Source of the DNA: Aquisalibacillus elongatus
GTDB taxonomy: Bacteria; Bacillota; Bacilli; Bacillales; Alkalibacillaceae
Reading direction: 5' to 3'
DNA length: 64,000 nucleotides
Assembly: GCF_003843875.1 (NCBI RefSeq)
Contig: NZ_RKRF01000009.1
Location: 244,270 to 308,269 of the forward strand
This document shows positions 31,952 to 40,267 of the stretch, one piece after another. The notes below the pieces were generated by a model. The model did no database searches and was not told the DNA's origin. It saw only the letters and a program-made list of their open reading frames with translations. Position 1 is the first letter of the stretch. The number at the start of each line of letters is the position of its first letter. The position numbers and the translations under genes were made by a program.

Positions 31952-32813
31952 GGTGTACACCACCCTTTCGAAGGTAATACATTATATCTTCAAGAGTTGC
32001 GTTTTCGATCACAACAGAATCTCCAAAAATATCATTCACTTCTTTTAAGTTATTTGTTAGTGCCTCAAAACCCGTTGAAGCACGGCGCACTTCAACAAAA
32101 GCTTTCTCTGTATCTTGATCTAAAAGCTCCAGTTCCCCTTTTACTATCGCGTAATTTTCAGCAACTTCTTCAATCGATTGATTAACCACCAATTCACCAT
32201 CTTGGATAAAGGCAATATAATCAGCAATACGGTCCAAGTCCGTCGTAATGTGTGATGAAAAGAAAATAGTACGATTACTATCAATCATTAACTCTTGTAA
32301 TAAATCCAGAAACTCGCGTCTAAAGATAGGATCTAGTCCTGCCGTTGGTTCATCCATGATAATAAGTTCAGCATGATGTGATAGTGCAATCGCTAATGAA
32401 GCCTTCATTTGCATCCCTTTTGAAAGTTTCTTCATAGCTTTATTAAGAGGCAAATCAAACCGATCAATATAATAATTAAACAACTCATCATCCCATTGCT
32501 TATAAGCTGGAGCAACAATTTGCTTAATATCTTTTAGATTTAATCCTTCATAAAAGACATTACCATCATAGACAAAACCGATACGTTCTTTGATTTCCTT
32601 TTCATTTGTTTTATAATCTAACCCGAAAACTTTAACTTCCCCATGATCTGGCTTTAATAGATTCATCATCATTTTAATTGTCGTCGACTTACCCGCACCG
32701 TTTGCTCCTACGAATCCCGTGATGAAACCTCTTTTCACTTCCAAGTTGATATCATCTACAGAAAAACCTTTAAATGCCTTCGTAACACCTTTTAGTTCAA
32801 CTACATTTTCCAT
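31944..32813 (-). CDS. ABC transporter ATP-binding protein (YtrB-like)
   Basis: A 289-residue ATPase. Walker A GANGAGKSTTIK, Q-loop region ERIGFVYDGNVFY, signature LSKGMQMKASLAI, Walker B LIIMDEPTAGLDP and H-loop SSHITTDLDR are all intact. About 65 residues follow the ATPase core. ATG 32813 has GAGGAG 8 bases upstream; an in-frame GTG at 32822 overlaps the repressor stop (GTGA) and lies inside the ribosome site. It pairs with the permease at 31346. Confidence 0.88.
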   Translation of the reverse strand: MENVVELKGVTKAFKGFSVDDINLEVKRGFITGFVGANGAGKSTTIKMMMNLLKPDHGEVKVFGLDYKTNEKEIKERIGFVYDGNVFYEGLNLKDIKQIVAPAYKQWDDELFNYYIDRFDLPLNKAMKKLSKGMQMKASLAIALSHHAELIIMDEPTAGLDPIFRREFLDLLQELMIDSNRTIFFSSHITTDLDRIADYIAFIQDGELVVNQSIEEVAENYAIVKGELELLDQDTEKAFVEVRRASTGFEALTNNLKEVNDIFGDSVVIENATLEDIMYYLRKGGVHHV

Positions 32814-32818
32814 AACCC

Positions 32819-33190
32819 TCACTCCTCATACAAAAGCTCTAACAATTCTTGTAATTCATCAAATGATAAACCAATCTCTTTGCTGTTTTCGATGACTGCA
32901 CTTAACTGTTCTTCAATGACTTTTAATTTTTTCTCGCGTATAACTTCTAGGTTTTGCTCCGCCACGAAAGAACCTTTACCTACAATAGAGTAGATAAACC
33001 CCGACTTTTCCAGTTCTTCATATGCCCGCTTTGTGGTGATAACACTAATTTGTAAATCCTTGGCCAATTGACGTATTGACGGAAGGGCTGTCCCCTCCTT
33101 TAAATCACCAGACAATATGGAGGACTTAATTTGGTTTATAATCTGTTCATAAATTGGTTCTTTGGAGCTGTTTGAAATAATAATTTGCAT
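32819..33190 (-). CDS. GntR-family (YtrA subfamily) repressor
   Basis: A 123-residue regulator: winged helix IYEQIINQIKSSILSGDLKEGTALPSIRQLAKDLQISVITTKRAYEELEKSGFI, followed by a short helical tail of the YtrA type. It is first in the operon with the ABC transporter. A perfect 25-base palindrome lies 36 bases upstream and should be its operator, so it represses its own operon until a cell-wall antibiotic or similar signal arrives. Confidence 0.87.
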   Translation of the reverse strand: MQIIISNSSKEPIYEQIINQIKSSILSGDLKEGTALPSIRQLAKDLQISVITTKRAYEELEKSGFIYSIVGKGSFVAEQNLEVIREKKLKVIEEQLSAVIENSKEIGLSFDELQELLELLYEE

Positions 33191-33225
33191 ATTTGATCCC
33201 TCTTTACTGATCAGTGTCCTTGCAT

Positions 33226-33250
33226 AATGTATATATACTATATATACATT
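33226..33250 (-). promoter_or_regulatory. perfect 25-base palindromic operator for the GntR/YtrA repressor
   Basis: AATGTATATATA (33226-33237) and TATATATACATT (33239-33250) are exact reverse complements around a single C. It lies upstream of the repressor gene at a position suited to block the promoter. No other large inverted repeat is seen between 33190 and 33516. Confidence 0.7.
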
Positions 33251-33515
33251 ATATACACACTAACTATTTAGTGCAACTACTTTATTAAAAAGGATCTGTT
33301 AAAGTTCATTGTTGATATTTGATTGGATATCCTAAACAGCTACCTTACTTGGTTTCGGGTTTCAAAGAGCATCCACCATCAAAGAAACGAAGTGAACAGT
33401 AATAATTTGATGATTAATGGAAATATAATTCCAAATATTGAAACTTATGATATACTAATATTGTCAAAGTTTTCTAATAATTTTTAGTTGTTGACTATAT
33501 TATTGGGGGAGTAAT

Positions 33516-33824
33516 ATGAAGAGGACGATTTTTGTTTTAGTTCTTTTGTTGCTTTATGTATTTCTAGGTGCCTGTGGAACAACAGAGACGCGGAGTTCCG
33601 AAGGAGAGGATATCATTTCTGAAGATAAGGCAATATCAAATGCCATAGAAGTCATTACTGAAGACTTTCAGGAAGATAAAGAGAATATAGAAATAAAGTC
33701 TGTAAAGCTCGATTCTGGATACTACGTTGTTGAATGGGTAATAGACGAAGACTGTGAGTTTGGGTCAATCACAATTGACGCTAACAGCGGTGACCTTCAC
33801 GAATTTACTGTAACAGAGTGTTAG
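33516..33824 (+). CDS. small lipoprotein with PepSY-like domain
   Basis: A 102-residue lipoprotein: lipobox LGAC at about residue 19, then a domain with EDKAISNAIEVITEDFQ, SGYYVVEWVID and SITIDANSGDLHEF, which looks like a degenerate PepSY fold. Two late Cys (EDCEF and VTEC) are close to the end. GGGGGAGTAAT precedes the ATG. It is transcribed alone, divergent from the GntR operon. Its role is unknown; PepSY proteins often inhibit proteases. Confidence 0.65.
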   Translation: MKRTIFVLVLLLLYVFLGACGTTETRSSEGEDIISEDKAISNAIEVITEDFQEDKENIEIKSVKLDSGYYVVEWVIDEDCEFGSITIDANSGDLHEFTVTEC

Positions 33825-33839
33825 AATGTAAATAAAGAC

Positions 33840-33876
33840 TAAAAAAAGAACTGAGATCGAATAAAAACGATCTCAG
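33840..33876 (-). terminator. terminator of the DUF2200 gene
   Basis: CTGAGATCG/CGATCTCAG with an 8-base loop; on the minus strand it is followed by TTCTTTTTTT. It also ends just after the lipoprotein gene and may serve both strands. Confidence 0.75.
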
Positions 33877-33883
33877 CCCAAAA

Positions 33884-34237
33884 TTATGATGTCCTCAATA
33901 TCTTCTCCATTGTCTTAGCTTTTGCAAGCTCATCAATCAGTTTATCTAAGTAGCGAATTTCCTGCATCATCGGTTCTTCGATGTCCTCAACTCGCACACC
34001 ACAGATTACACCTTTAATCATTCTTCGTGAAGGGTTTAATTGTGGAGCTTCTTCAAAAAAAGTCTCAAAATCGATATTGTATTCCAGTATTGCTTCTAAA
34101 TCCTCCTGGCTATACCCAGTCAACCAACGAATAATTTCATCCACTTCTTCTTTCGTGCGTCCCTTCCTCTCAGCCTTCTTAACATAATTAGGGTAAACAC
34201 TCGCGAAACTCATGGTATAGATTTTGTGTTTTGCCAT
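33884..34237 (-). CDS. DUF2200 family protein
   Basis: A 117-residue soluble protein of the DUF2200 family ([35 protein letters not shown] and [33 protein letters not shown]). ATG 34237 follows AAGGAAGG by 7 bases; an earlier in-frame start (34267) has no ribosome site. Function unknown. Confidence 0.82.
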   Translation of the reverse strand: MAKHKIYTMSFASVYPNYVKKAERKGRTKEEVDEIIRWLTGYSQEDLEAILEYNIDFETFFEEAPQLNPSRRMIKGVICGVRVEDIEEPMMQEIRYLDKLIDELAKAKTMEKILRTS

Positions 34238-34348
34238 AAACAACCTTCCTTTCTTTTTATAAATCAATCGTCTTTACTAGCGATTGCGTGGCGTGACAGA
34301 CCATACTTTTCCAACCGTTTTGTCATCATACTTTATTATTAACGTGAT

Positions 34349-34579
34349 TTATTCTTTTGGCATAGCAAAAGTGACTGAATGTCCTTGGTTTTCTTCAATT
34401 TTATTAAACACTTCACTTACTACCTCTAATGCTCGCTCATTGGATTGATATTTGCCTATACTTTTACTCCATTCATCTAATGTTGCACTTCCAATTATGC
34501 CCTTTATTTTCTTCCCATTAACCGTAAGTTCTTTGACATTGATCAAGCTATCCTTATCTTGCGTCAAAATCCATAACAT
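34349..34579 (-). CDS. 76-residue conserved-type small protein
   Basis: A small alpha/beta protein beginning MLWILTQDKDSLINVKELTVNG with DEWSKSIGKYQSNERALEVV in the middle. Similar-looking short proteins occur in many Firmicutes, with no assigned function. AAAGGAATG precedes the ATG. It stands alone between DUF2200 and the zinc-finger gene. Confidence 0.65.
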   Translation of the reverse strand: MLWILTQDKDSLINVKELTVNGKKIKGIIGSATLDEWSKSIGKYQSNERALEVVSEVFNKIEENQGHSVTFAMPKE

Positions 34580-34654
34580 AGGTTGTCATTCCTTTCTAAT
34601 ATTTCACTTATTTATTAGTTTTTAAATTAACGAATCTGTTAATAAAATTATGGC

Positions 34655-34921
34655 TTAATATAAAGGTTGTTGTTTATCGGTAAACTCCACTTGATAGAGC
34701 ATAAAATAATAACAAATAAGAAAAAGAGATATAGTTAAATATAAATTTATGAAAGTACAAAGCCACGCTGGTAAAAATACCATTCCCATTTTCCATTTAG
34801 AATGTGTAGTAGTATATTGCTTTTCCTCACATTTTGGGCACTTTTTTCGTCCCTCTATAAAAAATATAAGTTCTTTCCATTTGAATTTATAATCACAAGA
34901 CCAACAAGTAGGTAATTTCAT
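34655..34921 (-). CDS. putative zinc-finger membrane protein (CXXC-20-CXXC type)
   Basis: An 88-residue protein. CWSC at residue 6 and CPKC at 33 form a likely zinc ribbon, spaced as in the TIGR04104 family, followed by two hydrophobic segments (about 47-80). Function unknown. There is no strong ribosome site (AATAGAGGG lies about 14 bases upstream), so the start is less sure. Confidence 0.65.
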   Translation of the reverse strand: MKLPTCWSCDYKFKWKELIFFIEGRKKCPKCEEKQYTTTHSKWKMGMVFLPAWLCTFINLYLTISLFLICYYFMLYQVEFTDKQQPLY

Positions 34922-35119
34922 AATAATCTACCCTCTATATTAACTAGTAATTGACTCATCGAAAATTATCAACAACTAAATTTAACAGACCTAACAAAAA
35001 ACTTTGAAATTATTACAATTTAAACACTATTGTTTCTTCCCATAGATACGATTTGTTTTTAATAAAAGTTTCATAACTATAGTAAATTAAAGGCTTTAAT
35101 TTAAAAACATGTAATTTAT

Positions 35120-35153
35120 GAACCTGACGAAAATCCATAACTACGTCAGGTTC
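35120..35153. other. hairpin in the 34922-35280 intergenic region
   Basis: A perfect 10-bp stem GAACCTGACG/CGTCAGGTTC with a 14-base loop and a weak T-run on the plus side. It sits in about 360 bases of AT-rich sequence that has no gene I can support; an overlapping minus-strand frame (35013-35312) has no ribosome site and is biased like non-coding DNA. It may be a terminator of an unseen short transcript. Confidence 0.4.
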
Positions 35154-35280
35154 TTTCAGTATTCTGACTCTTATAATATATAAATAAATCAACCTAAAAT
35201 AAAAGTATTTTATTATTTTGTATAAGTTTACTTTACTTTTGTAAAAAAATAGTTTACCATCTTTACAAGAGGTGATGGTA

Positions 35281-35517
35281 ATGAAAAAGAAGCCTGGTGA
35301 TTCGATATCCAATAAGGTTTACGAATATCGAGTACTTGCCAGAATGTCTCAGAAAGAGTTAGCAGAAAAAGTCGGGGTTTCTAAACAAACCATTTTCGTC
35401 ATGGAAAAAGGTAATTATGTTCCGACTCTACTATTAGCCTACAGAATTGCCGATTTTTTTAATGTTGATGTTAACGATATTTTTACTTATGAGAAAGGAA
35501 ATGATTCAAATGAATAA
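35281..35517 (+). CDS. XRE-family helix-turn-helix regulator
   Basis: A 78-residue Cro/CI-type regulator: YRVLARMSQKELAEKVGVSKQTIFVMEKGNYVPTLLLAYRIA is the DNA-binding part, and FFNVDVNDIFTYE the standard tail of YgzD-like small regulators. ATG 35281 follows AAGAGGTG by 6 bases. It overlaps the next gene by 8 bases and the pair is likely translationally coupled: a regulator with a membrane partner. Confidence 0.85.
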   Translation: MKKKPGDSISNKVYEYRVLARMSQKELAEKVGVSKQTIFVMEKGNYVPTLLLAYRIADFFNVDVNDIFTYEKGNDSNE

Positions 35518-35854
35518 TGATCAAATGTTAAATTCAATTTTTCACCCTTTAAAAACCTGGGCAGATGCAGAGCCGGGTAATTGGAATATGCTGATTGGTA
35601 TTGGTTTTGTATTGCTTTTAGTTGGATTGATTTTAACTTTTTCATTTTACAAAAAAATAGGCAAACCTGACGAAAGAGTAAGTCAAATACATTTAAGAAG
35701 TGCTTCTATTATTTTATTTGTAGTAATTATGTCCGACATAATTTTTCCAAAAGAATATATGTGGCAAATTTTCTTCCTATTTAAGTATTCTCTTGCATTC
35801 ATCGTTTCAGGAATCTATCTTGCTGTTCGATATAAAATGGACTTTTCTAACTAA
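35510..35854 (+). CDS. three-helix membrane protein paired with the XRE regulator
   Basis: A 114-residue protein with hydrophobic segments at about 26-46, 66-82 and 90-108, preceded by PLKTWADAEPGNWNM. ATG 35510 overlaps the end of the regulator gene, and AAAGGA lies about 10 bases upstream. Such pairs, a small XRE repressor with a membrane protein (here DUF2178-like), are widespread in Firmicutes and may sense membrane state. Family call is tentative. Confidence 0.65.
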   Translation: MNNDQMLNSIFHPLKTWADAEPGNWNMLIGIGFVLLLVGLILTFSFYKKIGKPDERVSQIHLRSASIILFVVIMSDIIFPKEYMWQIFFLFKYSLAFIVSGIYLAVRYKMDFSN

Positions 35855-35968
35855 AGTATTAAACTAATAATCGTATTATAAAGAAAAATAACTAAGACAC
35901 AATATTAAGTATTTACAATTAGTTATTTAGGAAATATATAAAGTATATTCATCTAAGGAGTTTACATC

Positions 35969-36343
35969 ATGCAAAATACTTTAACAACTCGAGGCTTAGC
36001 TAATCTAGAAAATGATTCATATATTGAGATTGTATATGTCAAAGATAGTTCAAAAGTAAAAACCGAGACCTTACACAATTGGAATAAGATCGGTGTTACA
36101 AACATTCAAAAGGATAAATTAAACGGAATTGAAAGGAAATTCATTGAAGCAGGAGTCAATTATCAAGTTAACATTTTAAATGGTGAACCTGGTCCAACCA
36201 TTGTTGAGCATGCCAATGATCATAACTTTGATGTCGTCATCATCGGTAGTCGAGGTTTAAACGCTTTTCAGGAAATGGTCTTAGGTAGTGTCAGTCATAA
36301 GGTGGCAAAACGAGCAAACTGTCCGGTATTAATTATTAAATAA
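35969..36343 (+). CDS. universal stress protein, N-terminally short
   Basis: A 124-residue UspA-family protein. The C-terminal nucleotide-binding motif GSRGLNAFQEMVLGSVSHKVAKRANCPVLIIK (G-2x-G-9x-G-S) is complete. The usual first strand with ILVAxDGS and the following loop are missing: the protein starts at the first helix (MQNTLTTRGLANLENDSYIEIVYV). Yet AAGGAG lies at the right distance before the ATG, so it is expressed as is. Without strand 1 the ATP site would be incomplete. It is either a natural short variant or a deletion. Confidence 0.75.
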   Translation: MQNTLTTRGLANLENDSYIEIVYVKDSSKVKTETLHNWNKIGVTNIQKDKLNGIERKFIEAGVNYQVNILNGEPGPTIVEHANDHNFDVVIIGSRGLNAFQEMVLGSVSHKVAKRANCPVLIIK

Positions 36344-36441
36344 ATCATCAAATTTTAATTGTGTGAAATGCTGGAGGAGAATCAATTATGGCCAAAAGAG
36401 TACGGGTTTAAGGGGACAGCCCTAAAACATCTTGAGGAGGA

Positions 36442-36987
36442 ATGATGTTGGCAACGTTGGTAATTATTGCACATCCATCAATGGAAGAGTCTGTGATAAA
36501 TAAACATTTGAAGCAAACGATTATGAATGAAACCGATATTACTGTTCATGACTTATATGAAAAATATCCAGATGAACAAATTGATATTAAACGTGAACAG
36601 CATTTATTAGAAGAACACAATCGGGTTATTTTCCAGTTTCCAAATTACTGGTATAGTTACCCACCATTGCTAAAAAAATGGTTTGATCTTGTTTTAGAAC
36701 GTGGTTGGGCGTTTAGAGGTCAGCATGCGCTCAAAGGAAAAGAGTTTGGTATTGCTGTTAGCTCTGGATTTACTGCGGAAGACTACAGGTTTGACGGATT
36801 ACACCGCCATACGATTGATCAAGTGATGGCACCATTTACCGCTACGTGTAATTTTATACGGACAAAATCACTGCCATTGTTTGCAACATTCGAACAAGAA
36901 CTTGAGACGTCAGAGGATTACAAGCAAATTGCTGAGGCATATATTGCTTATTTATCAAAATCGTTTAAATTCCATCGAAAATCGTAA
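36442..36987 (+). CDS. NAD(P)H-dependent oxidoreductase (KefF/YwrO/MdaB-like flavodoxin fold)
   Basis: A 181-residue flavodoxin-fold quinone reductase: TLVIIAHPSMEESVINKHL phosphate loop, VIFQFPNYWYSYPPLLKKWFD flavin-ring site and ALKGKEFGIAVSSGFTAEDY. GAGGAGG overlaps closely with three possible starts (ATG 36442, ATG 36445, TTG 36448); the TTG has the best spacing (7 bases). It protects against electrophiles or quinones. About 55 bases upstream is a 7-codon frame with its own GGAGGA site (MAKRVRV), possibly a leader or leftover. Confidence 0.8.
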   Translation: MMLATLVIIAHPSMEESVINKHLKQTIMNETDITVHDLYEKYPDEQIDIKREQHLLEEHNRVIFQFPNYWYSYPPLLKKWFDLVLERGWAFRGQHALKGKEFGIAVSSGFTAEDYRFDGLHRHTIDQVMAPFTATCNFIRTKSLPLFATFEQELETSEDYKQIAEAYIAYLSKSFKFHRKS

Positions 36988-37027
36988 GCGTATGTAGGAT
37001 CAGACCCCTATTTTACAGGTAAGTGAC

Positions 37028-37404
37028 TTATATAAAGAATATCGTCAAGAAATGCGTCTCATTCAAATCAATATCGGTAGCAATTTTATTGGTAAACTCT
37101 CTAGATACAAAACCAATACTTCTCTCTTTAAATTTAATTAATATAGCGTATGGATCATACTGGTTTTTAAAGTCTCTTTCATATTCTAAAAAACTACATT
37201 CATTTATTAGCAAGGAAGTTTGCTAAAATTCTTTATATAAAAATCATAAGTTTCATCATCAATATTATATCCAATGTTAATCTTTAAGCGTGTATTAATA
37301 ATATTTTCAATGTCATATTGTTCAATCTGCTCTTTAGCACAAGAAGCGACTGCTCTTATTGAACACTCGCTCCCGTTAACAGAGTAATTTAATCTGCTTG
37401 CCTT
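37028..37404 (-). pseudogene. remnant of a HIRAN-domain protein, frameshifted
   Basis: Two adjacent minus-strand frames give a broken HIRAN-like protein. 37207-37404 is open without a start (SVNGSECSIRAVAS ... DDETYDFYIKNFSKLPC). 37028-37213 continues in another frame with ECSFLEYERDFKNQYDPYAILIKF and IGFVSREF, matching the HIRAN core (acid-R-E-N-x-Y-D-x-x-A-I). There is no ribosome site, and the first frame is closed by TAG upstream. HIRAN domains bind DNA ends or 3' termini. It is decayed. Confidence 0.6.
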
Positions 37405-37428
37405 CTAATGCCATTCCCTTTGTGCTCT

Positions 37429-37674
37429 TTACGATAATTTACGCACCGCTTTCCTTATGCGATGTTCTGTTATCTTCCAATGTGATGTATTCCATACAAT
37501 TTGTTGTTTATCTATAAGGAGAATCTGGGGTGATTTATGTGCAAGGCCTGTACTCCTTACAATTTCATTGGATATTCTTCTGCTTTCAATAACTTTTACC
37601 ATATAGCAATCTAATTTATCTTCCCCAACCTTTCGCCAGCCTTCCACATCTGCAGCTGCATTATTAATGCCAGA
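37429..37674 (-). pseudogene. C-terminal remnant of a YtxJ-like bacillithiol-associated thioredoxin-fold protein
   Basis: The last about 80 residues match YtxJ (DUF2847): NNAAADVEGW, YMVKVIESRRISNEIV and GLAHKSPQILLIDKQQIVWNTSHWKIT. The N-terminal strand with the CPxS redox motif is missing; the expected Cys position is Gly. The frame runs up to an ATG at 37728 with no ribosome site and an unrelated start. It is a truncated gene, meeting the ImmA remnant on the other strand. Confidence 0.65.
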
Positions 37675-37810
37675 AAGTGCTTTAAAGAATGAAGTTTTAA
37701 AGGTAGGCATTGATTTAGATGACGACAATAGTATACAAGGGTTAGCAAAAAAGTTTAATGTAAGCCAGCAAGCACTTTTAATTAGATTAGGAAAATTGGG
37801 ACTATATTAG
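37661..37810 (+). pseudogene. C-terminal remnant of an ImmA/IrrE-family metallopeptidase
   Basis: An open plus-strand stretch ending at TAG 37808 reads LLMPESALKNEVLKVG, then SIQGLAKKFNVSQQALLIRLGKLGLY. Both are hallmarks of the ImmA/IrrE C-terminus (LLMP after the HExxH helix, and LAxxFxVSxxAlxxRLxxLG). The zinc-binding half is absent. It overlaps the head of the YtxJ remnant on the other strand. ImmA proteins belong to ICE/prophage regulation, so a mobile element was probably once here. Confidence 0.65.
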
Positions 37811-37813
37811 ATT

Positions 37814-37853
37814 AAATAGGTTGTTCTTTAATTAAAAGAGCAACCTATTTTTA
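37814..37853 (+). terminator. terminator of the former ImmA gene
   Basis: AAATAGGTTGTTCTT pairs with AAGAGCAACCTATTT (one G-U) with a 6-8 base loop and a T-run. It still stands downstream of the remnant and faces the convergent permease gene. Confidence 0.85.
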
Positions 37854-37885
37854 TTAACAGACTATAATTAAACTTAATTAATGTA

Positions 37886-39181
37886 TTAACTTTGACTTAG
37901 TTTCAAAAACCATCTTTCCCCTAAGTAAGTAAGGACCATTATAATAATTGAAATGATCACGATAAGTATATCTGTTTTTATTTTCACCCAGAGGAATGCT
38001 AATAAAATTAGACCGTCTAAAATTAATGCACCTATAACAATAAATCGATTAAAATCAACCTTTTGTTTCAGCTTTGTTAGTAGACCCCAATGAATAATCA
38101 TATCCATGACCAAGTATAAGATGGCCCCCATAGAAGCAATCCGGCTTAAGTCAAAAAGTACAGTTAAAATCATAGCAATCACAATCGTGTAAACTAATGT
38201 ATGCCTTTGAATTTTACCAGGCATTCCGAAGTGGCTATGAGGGATTAAATCCATTTTAGTCAGCATAGCTAACATTCTTGATACGGCAAACACACTAGCA
38301 ATAATGCCTGAGATTGTAGCAATGATAGCAATAATGACTGTAAACCAAACACCTAGATTGCCTAAAGCTGGTTCTGAAGCAGCAGCAAGCGCGTAATCCT
38401 TTTTCTGAATAATTTCATTCAACGGTAAATTACTGGACACTGCCCATGCTAATAATATATAAACGATTAAACTAATTAAAATAGAAAACGTAATCGCTCG
38501 TCCTACATTTTTCTTTGGTTTTACAATTTCTTCACCTTGATTGGTGATGGTTGTGAACCCTTTAAAAGATAAGACGGTTAATGCAATCGCAGCAATAAAG
38601 CTTGCAATACTCGTTTCAGGTGATTGCCCTGTACTTTCGGCTGGACTCAAAGCAAAGTTTGTCACCAAGAGTCCTGCCCCTGCAAAAATTAGCAGACCAA
38701 TAATTTTAAGCAACGAAACGAAAGATGTAAATGACTGTATAAACTTATTACCTGAAATATTAACTATGAAAGCAAAAATTAATAGAATCACGCCTAATAC
38801 AGGAACCCAAAGACTACTCTCATCCATATCAAACAATTGCAATGAATACGTCCCAAAGGTTCTTGCCACAAGACTTTGATTGATTACCATTGAAAAAGCC
38901 ATTAGTAGTGCTGCAAATGCTGTGAGAGTCCCTTTACCATATTCTTTAACTAAGTACATCCCAATACCGCCTGCTGATGGATATGAGTTACTAAGTTTTA
39001 TATAAGAATAAGAACTAAATGCCGTGACAATACCTCCTAAAATAAATATAAACGGAAACCACTTGCCACCTAGTTCAGCTACTTGACCTAATAGAGCAAA
39101 AATTCCAGCACTAATCATGACTCCTGTACCTAAGCCAATGGCTCCAATCAGTGTAATACTATTCTTTTTATACTGAGACAT
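37886..39181 (-). CDS. APC-family amino-acid permease
   Basis: A 431-residue permease with about 12 membrane segments. The first helix carries the substrate-binding LIGAIGLGTGVMISAGIF, and the conserved ALTVLSFKGFTTITNQGEEI of APC transporters lies in helix 6. It is likely an amino-acid/H+ symporter or antiporter; the substrate is not readable. AGAGGTGATATT precedes the ATG. Single gene. Confidence 0.85.
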   Translation of the reverse strand: MSQYKKNSITLIGAIGLGTGVMISAGIFALLGQVAELGGKWFPFIFILGGIVTAFSSYSYIKLSNSYPSAGGIGMYLVKEYGKGTLTAFAALLMAFSMVINQSLVARTFGTYSLQLFDMDESSLWVPVLGVILLIFAFIVNISGNKFIQSFTSFVSLLKIIGLLIFAGAGLLVTNFALSPAESTGQSPETSIASFIAAIALTVLSFKGFTTITNQGEEIVKPKKNVGRAITFSILISLIVYILLAWAVSSNLPLNEIIQKKDYALAAASEPALGNLGVWFTVIIAIIATISGIIASVFAVSRMLAMLTKMDLIPHSHFGMPGKIQRHTLVYTIVIAMILTVLFDLSRIASMGAILYLVMDMIIHWGLLTKLKQKVDFNRFIVIGALILDGLILLAFLWVKIKTDILIVIISIIIMVLTYLGERWFLKLSQS

Positions 39182-39364
39182 AATATCACCTCTTTTTTAA
39201 TACCCTATCTTTTAAATGGTTCCCTATAAATGTGCAAAAAATGTGAAGTTAGTATTGAAATAACTGATGTTGCCTTTCACTGAATAAACCAATTTTCTGC
39301 ATAGAAACTTGATAATTAAGTGATATAATTCAAATGATAAATACAGTGTGGAGGTAGTCGCAAA

Positions 39365-40267
39365 ATGAAATCAAAAGTATTTATAATCATTGGGATAATT
39401 AGTTTATTAGTTTTAATTGGTTGTTCAGCTGATGAATCATCATTTGAACAAAAAATGCAAGGTGACCAATTAACCCATGTCCACGGTTTGGGGTACACCG
39501 AAGAAGGACGTTTATTGTTTGGTACCCATGCTGGACTGAAGTATTATGATAATGAGCAATGGTATGAGACAAATAAAAACATAAATGATTATATGGGGTT
39601 TAACGTTGTTGATCGTGGCTTTTATACTTCCGGACACCCAAGTGCTCAATCCGATCTACCGAATCCAATTGGATTACAAAGAAGTTTAGATGGCGGCAAA
39701 ACATTAGAAAGTTTAGGGTTCGTTGGTGAAACGGACTTTCACTTGTTAGCTGTTGGTTATAGCAGTCACGATATCTTTTTATATAATCCTAAACCAAATT
39801 CTGAATTAAAATCAGGGTTTTATATAAGCAAAGATGAAGGTGACACTTGGAAAAATATATCAGTAGTAGGTGTAAAAGGGGAATATGTAGATTTGGCTAT
39901 TCATCCGACAAATTCTAATCTATTAGCCATAGCAACTACAGCTGGGGTTTACTTTTCTGAAGATGGTGGCGTTAATTTCAATTTATTGACTAACCAAGAA
40001 CAAGGCACCGGATTATTTTTTAATGAACAGACACTAATTTACGCTTCATTTAACGGAGAAGCATCCTTAACAACTTATAAACTTGAAACGAAAGAGAAAA
40101 CGGTGAAGAATTTACCGGACATAGGTGAGGACGCCCCTAAGTACATTGCACAAAATCCAAATAATGAAGATGAATATGTTATTTATACTTATTCAGATGA
40201 TATTTTTATTAGTAAGGATCATATGGAGTCATGGGATTTAATATCTAGAAGTGGTAGTGTTCAGTAA
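39365..40267 (+). CDS. F510_1955-type BNR-repeat lipoprotein (copper island)
   Basis: A 300-residue lipoprotein: lipobox LIGC at about residue 20, then THVHGLGYTEEGRLLFGTHAGL and several BNR/sortilin-like SxDGGxTW repeats (RSLDGGKTLES, ISKDEGDTWKN, FSEDGGVNFN and ISKDHMESWDL) that form a beta-propeller. I recognise it as the so-called F510_1955-family glycosylhydrolase often found next to copper-resistance genes. Enzyme activity is unproven. It is immediately followed (no gap) by the histidine kinase, so it is the first gene of the island's operon. Confidence 0.8.
   Translation: MKSKVFIIIGIISLLVLIGCSADESSFEQKMQGDQLTHVHGLGYTEEGRLLFGTHAGLKYYDNEQWYETNKNINDYMGFNVVDRGFYTSGHPSAQSDLPNPIGLQRSLDGGKTLESLGFVGETDFHLLAVGYSSHDIFLYNPKPNSELKSGFYISKDEGDTWKNISVVGVKGEYVDLAIHPTNSNLLAIATTAGVYFSEDGGVNFNLLTNQEQGTGLFFNEQTLIYASFNGEASLTTYKLETKEKTVKNLPDIGEDAPKYIAQNPNNEDEYVIYTYSDDIFISKDHMESWDLISRSGSVQ

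Noticed and set aside
35013..35312. 99-codon minus-strand frame
   Set aside because: It overlaps the XRE gene, carries an internal hairpin, has AT-rich random composition and no ribosome site.
37023..37226. Plus-strand 67-codon frame
   Set aside because: It lies opposite the HIRAN remnant and has no recognisable domain or ribosome site.
37864..39190. Complete prophage or integrative element
   Set aside because: Only remnants are seen; no integrase, capsid or conjugation gene, and the permease is ordinary.
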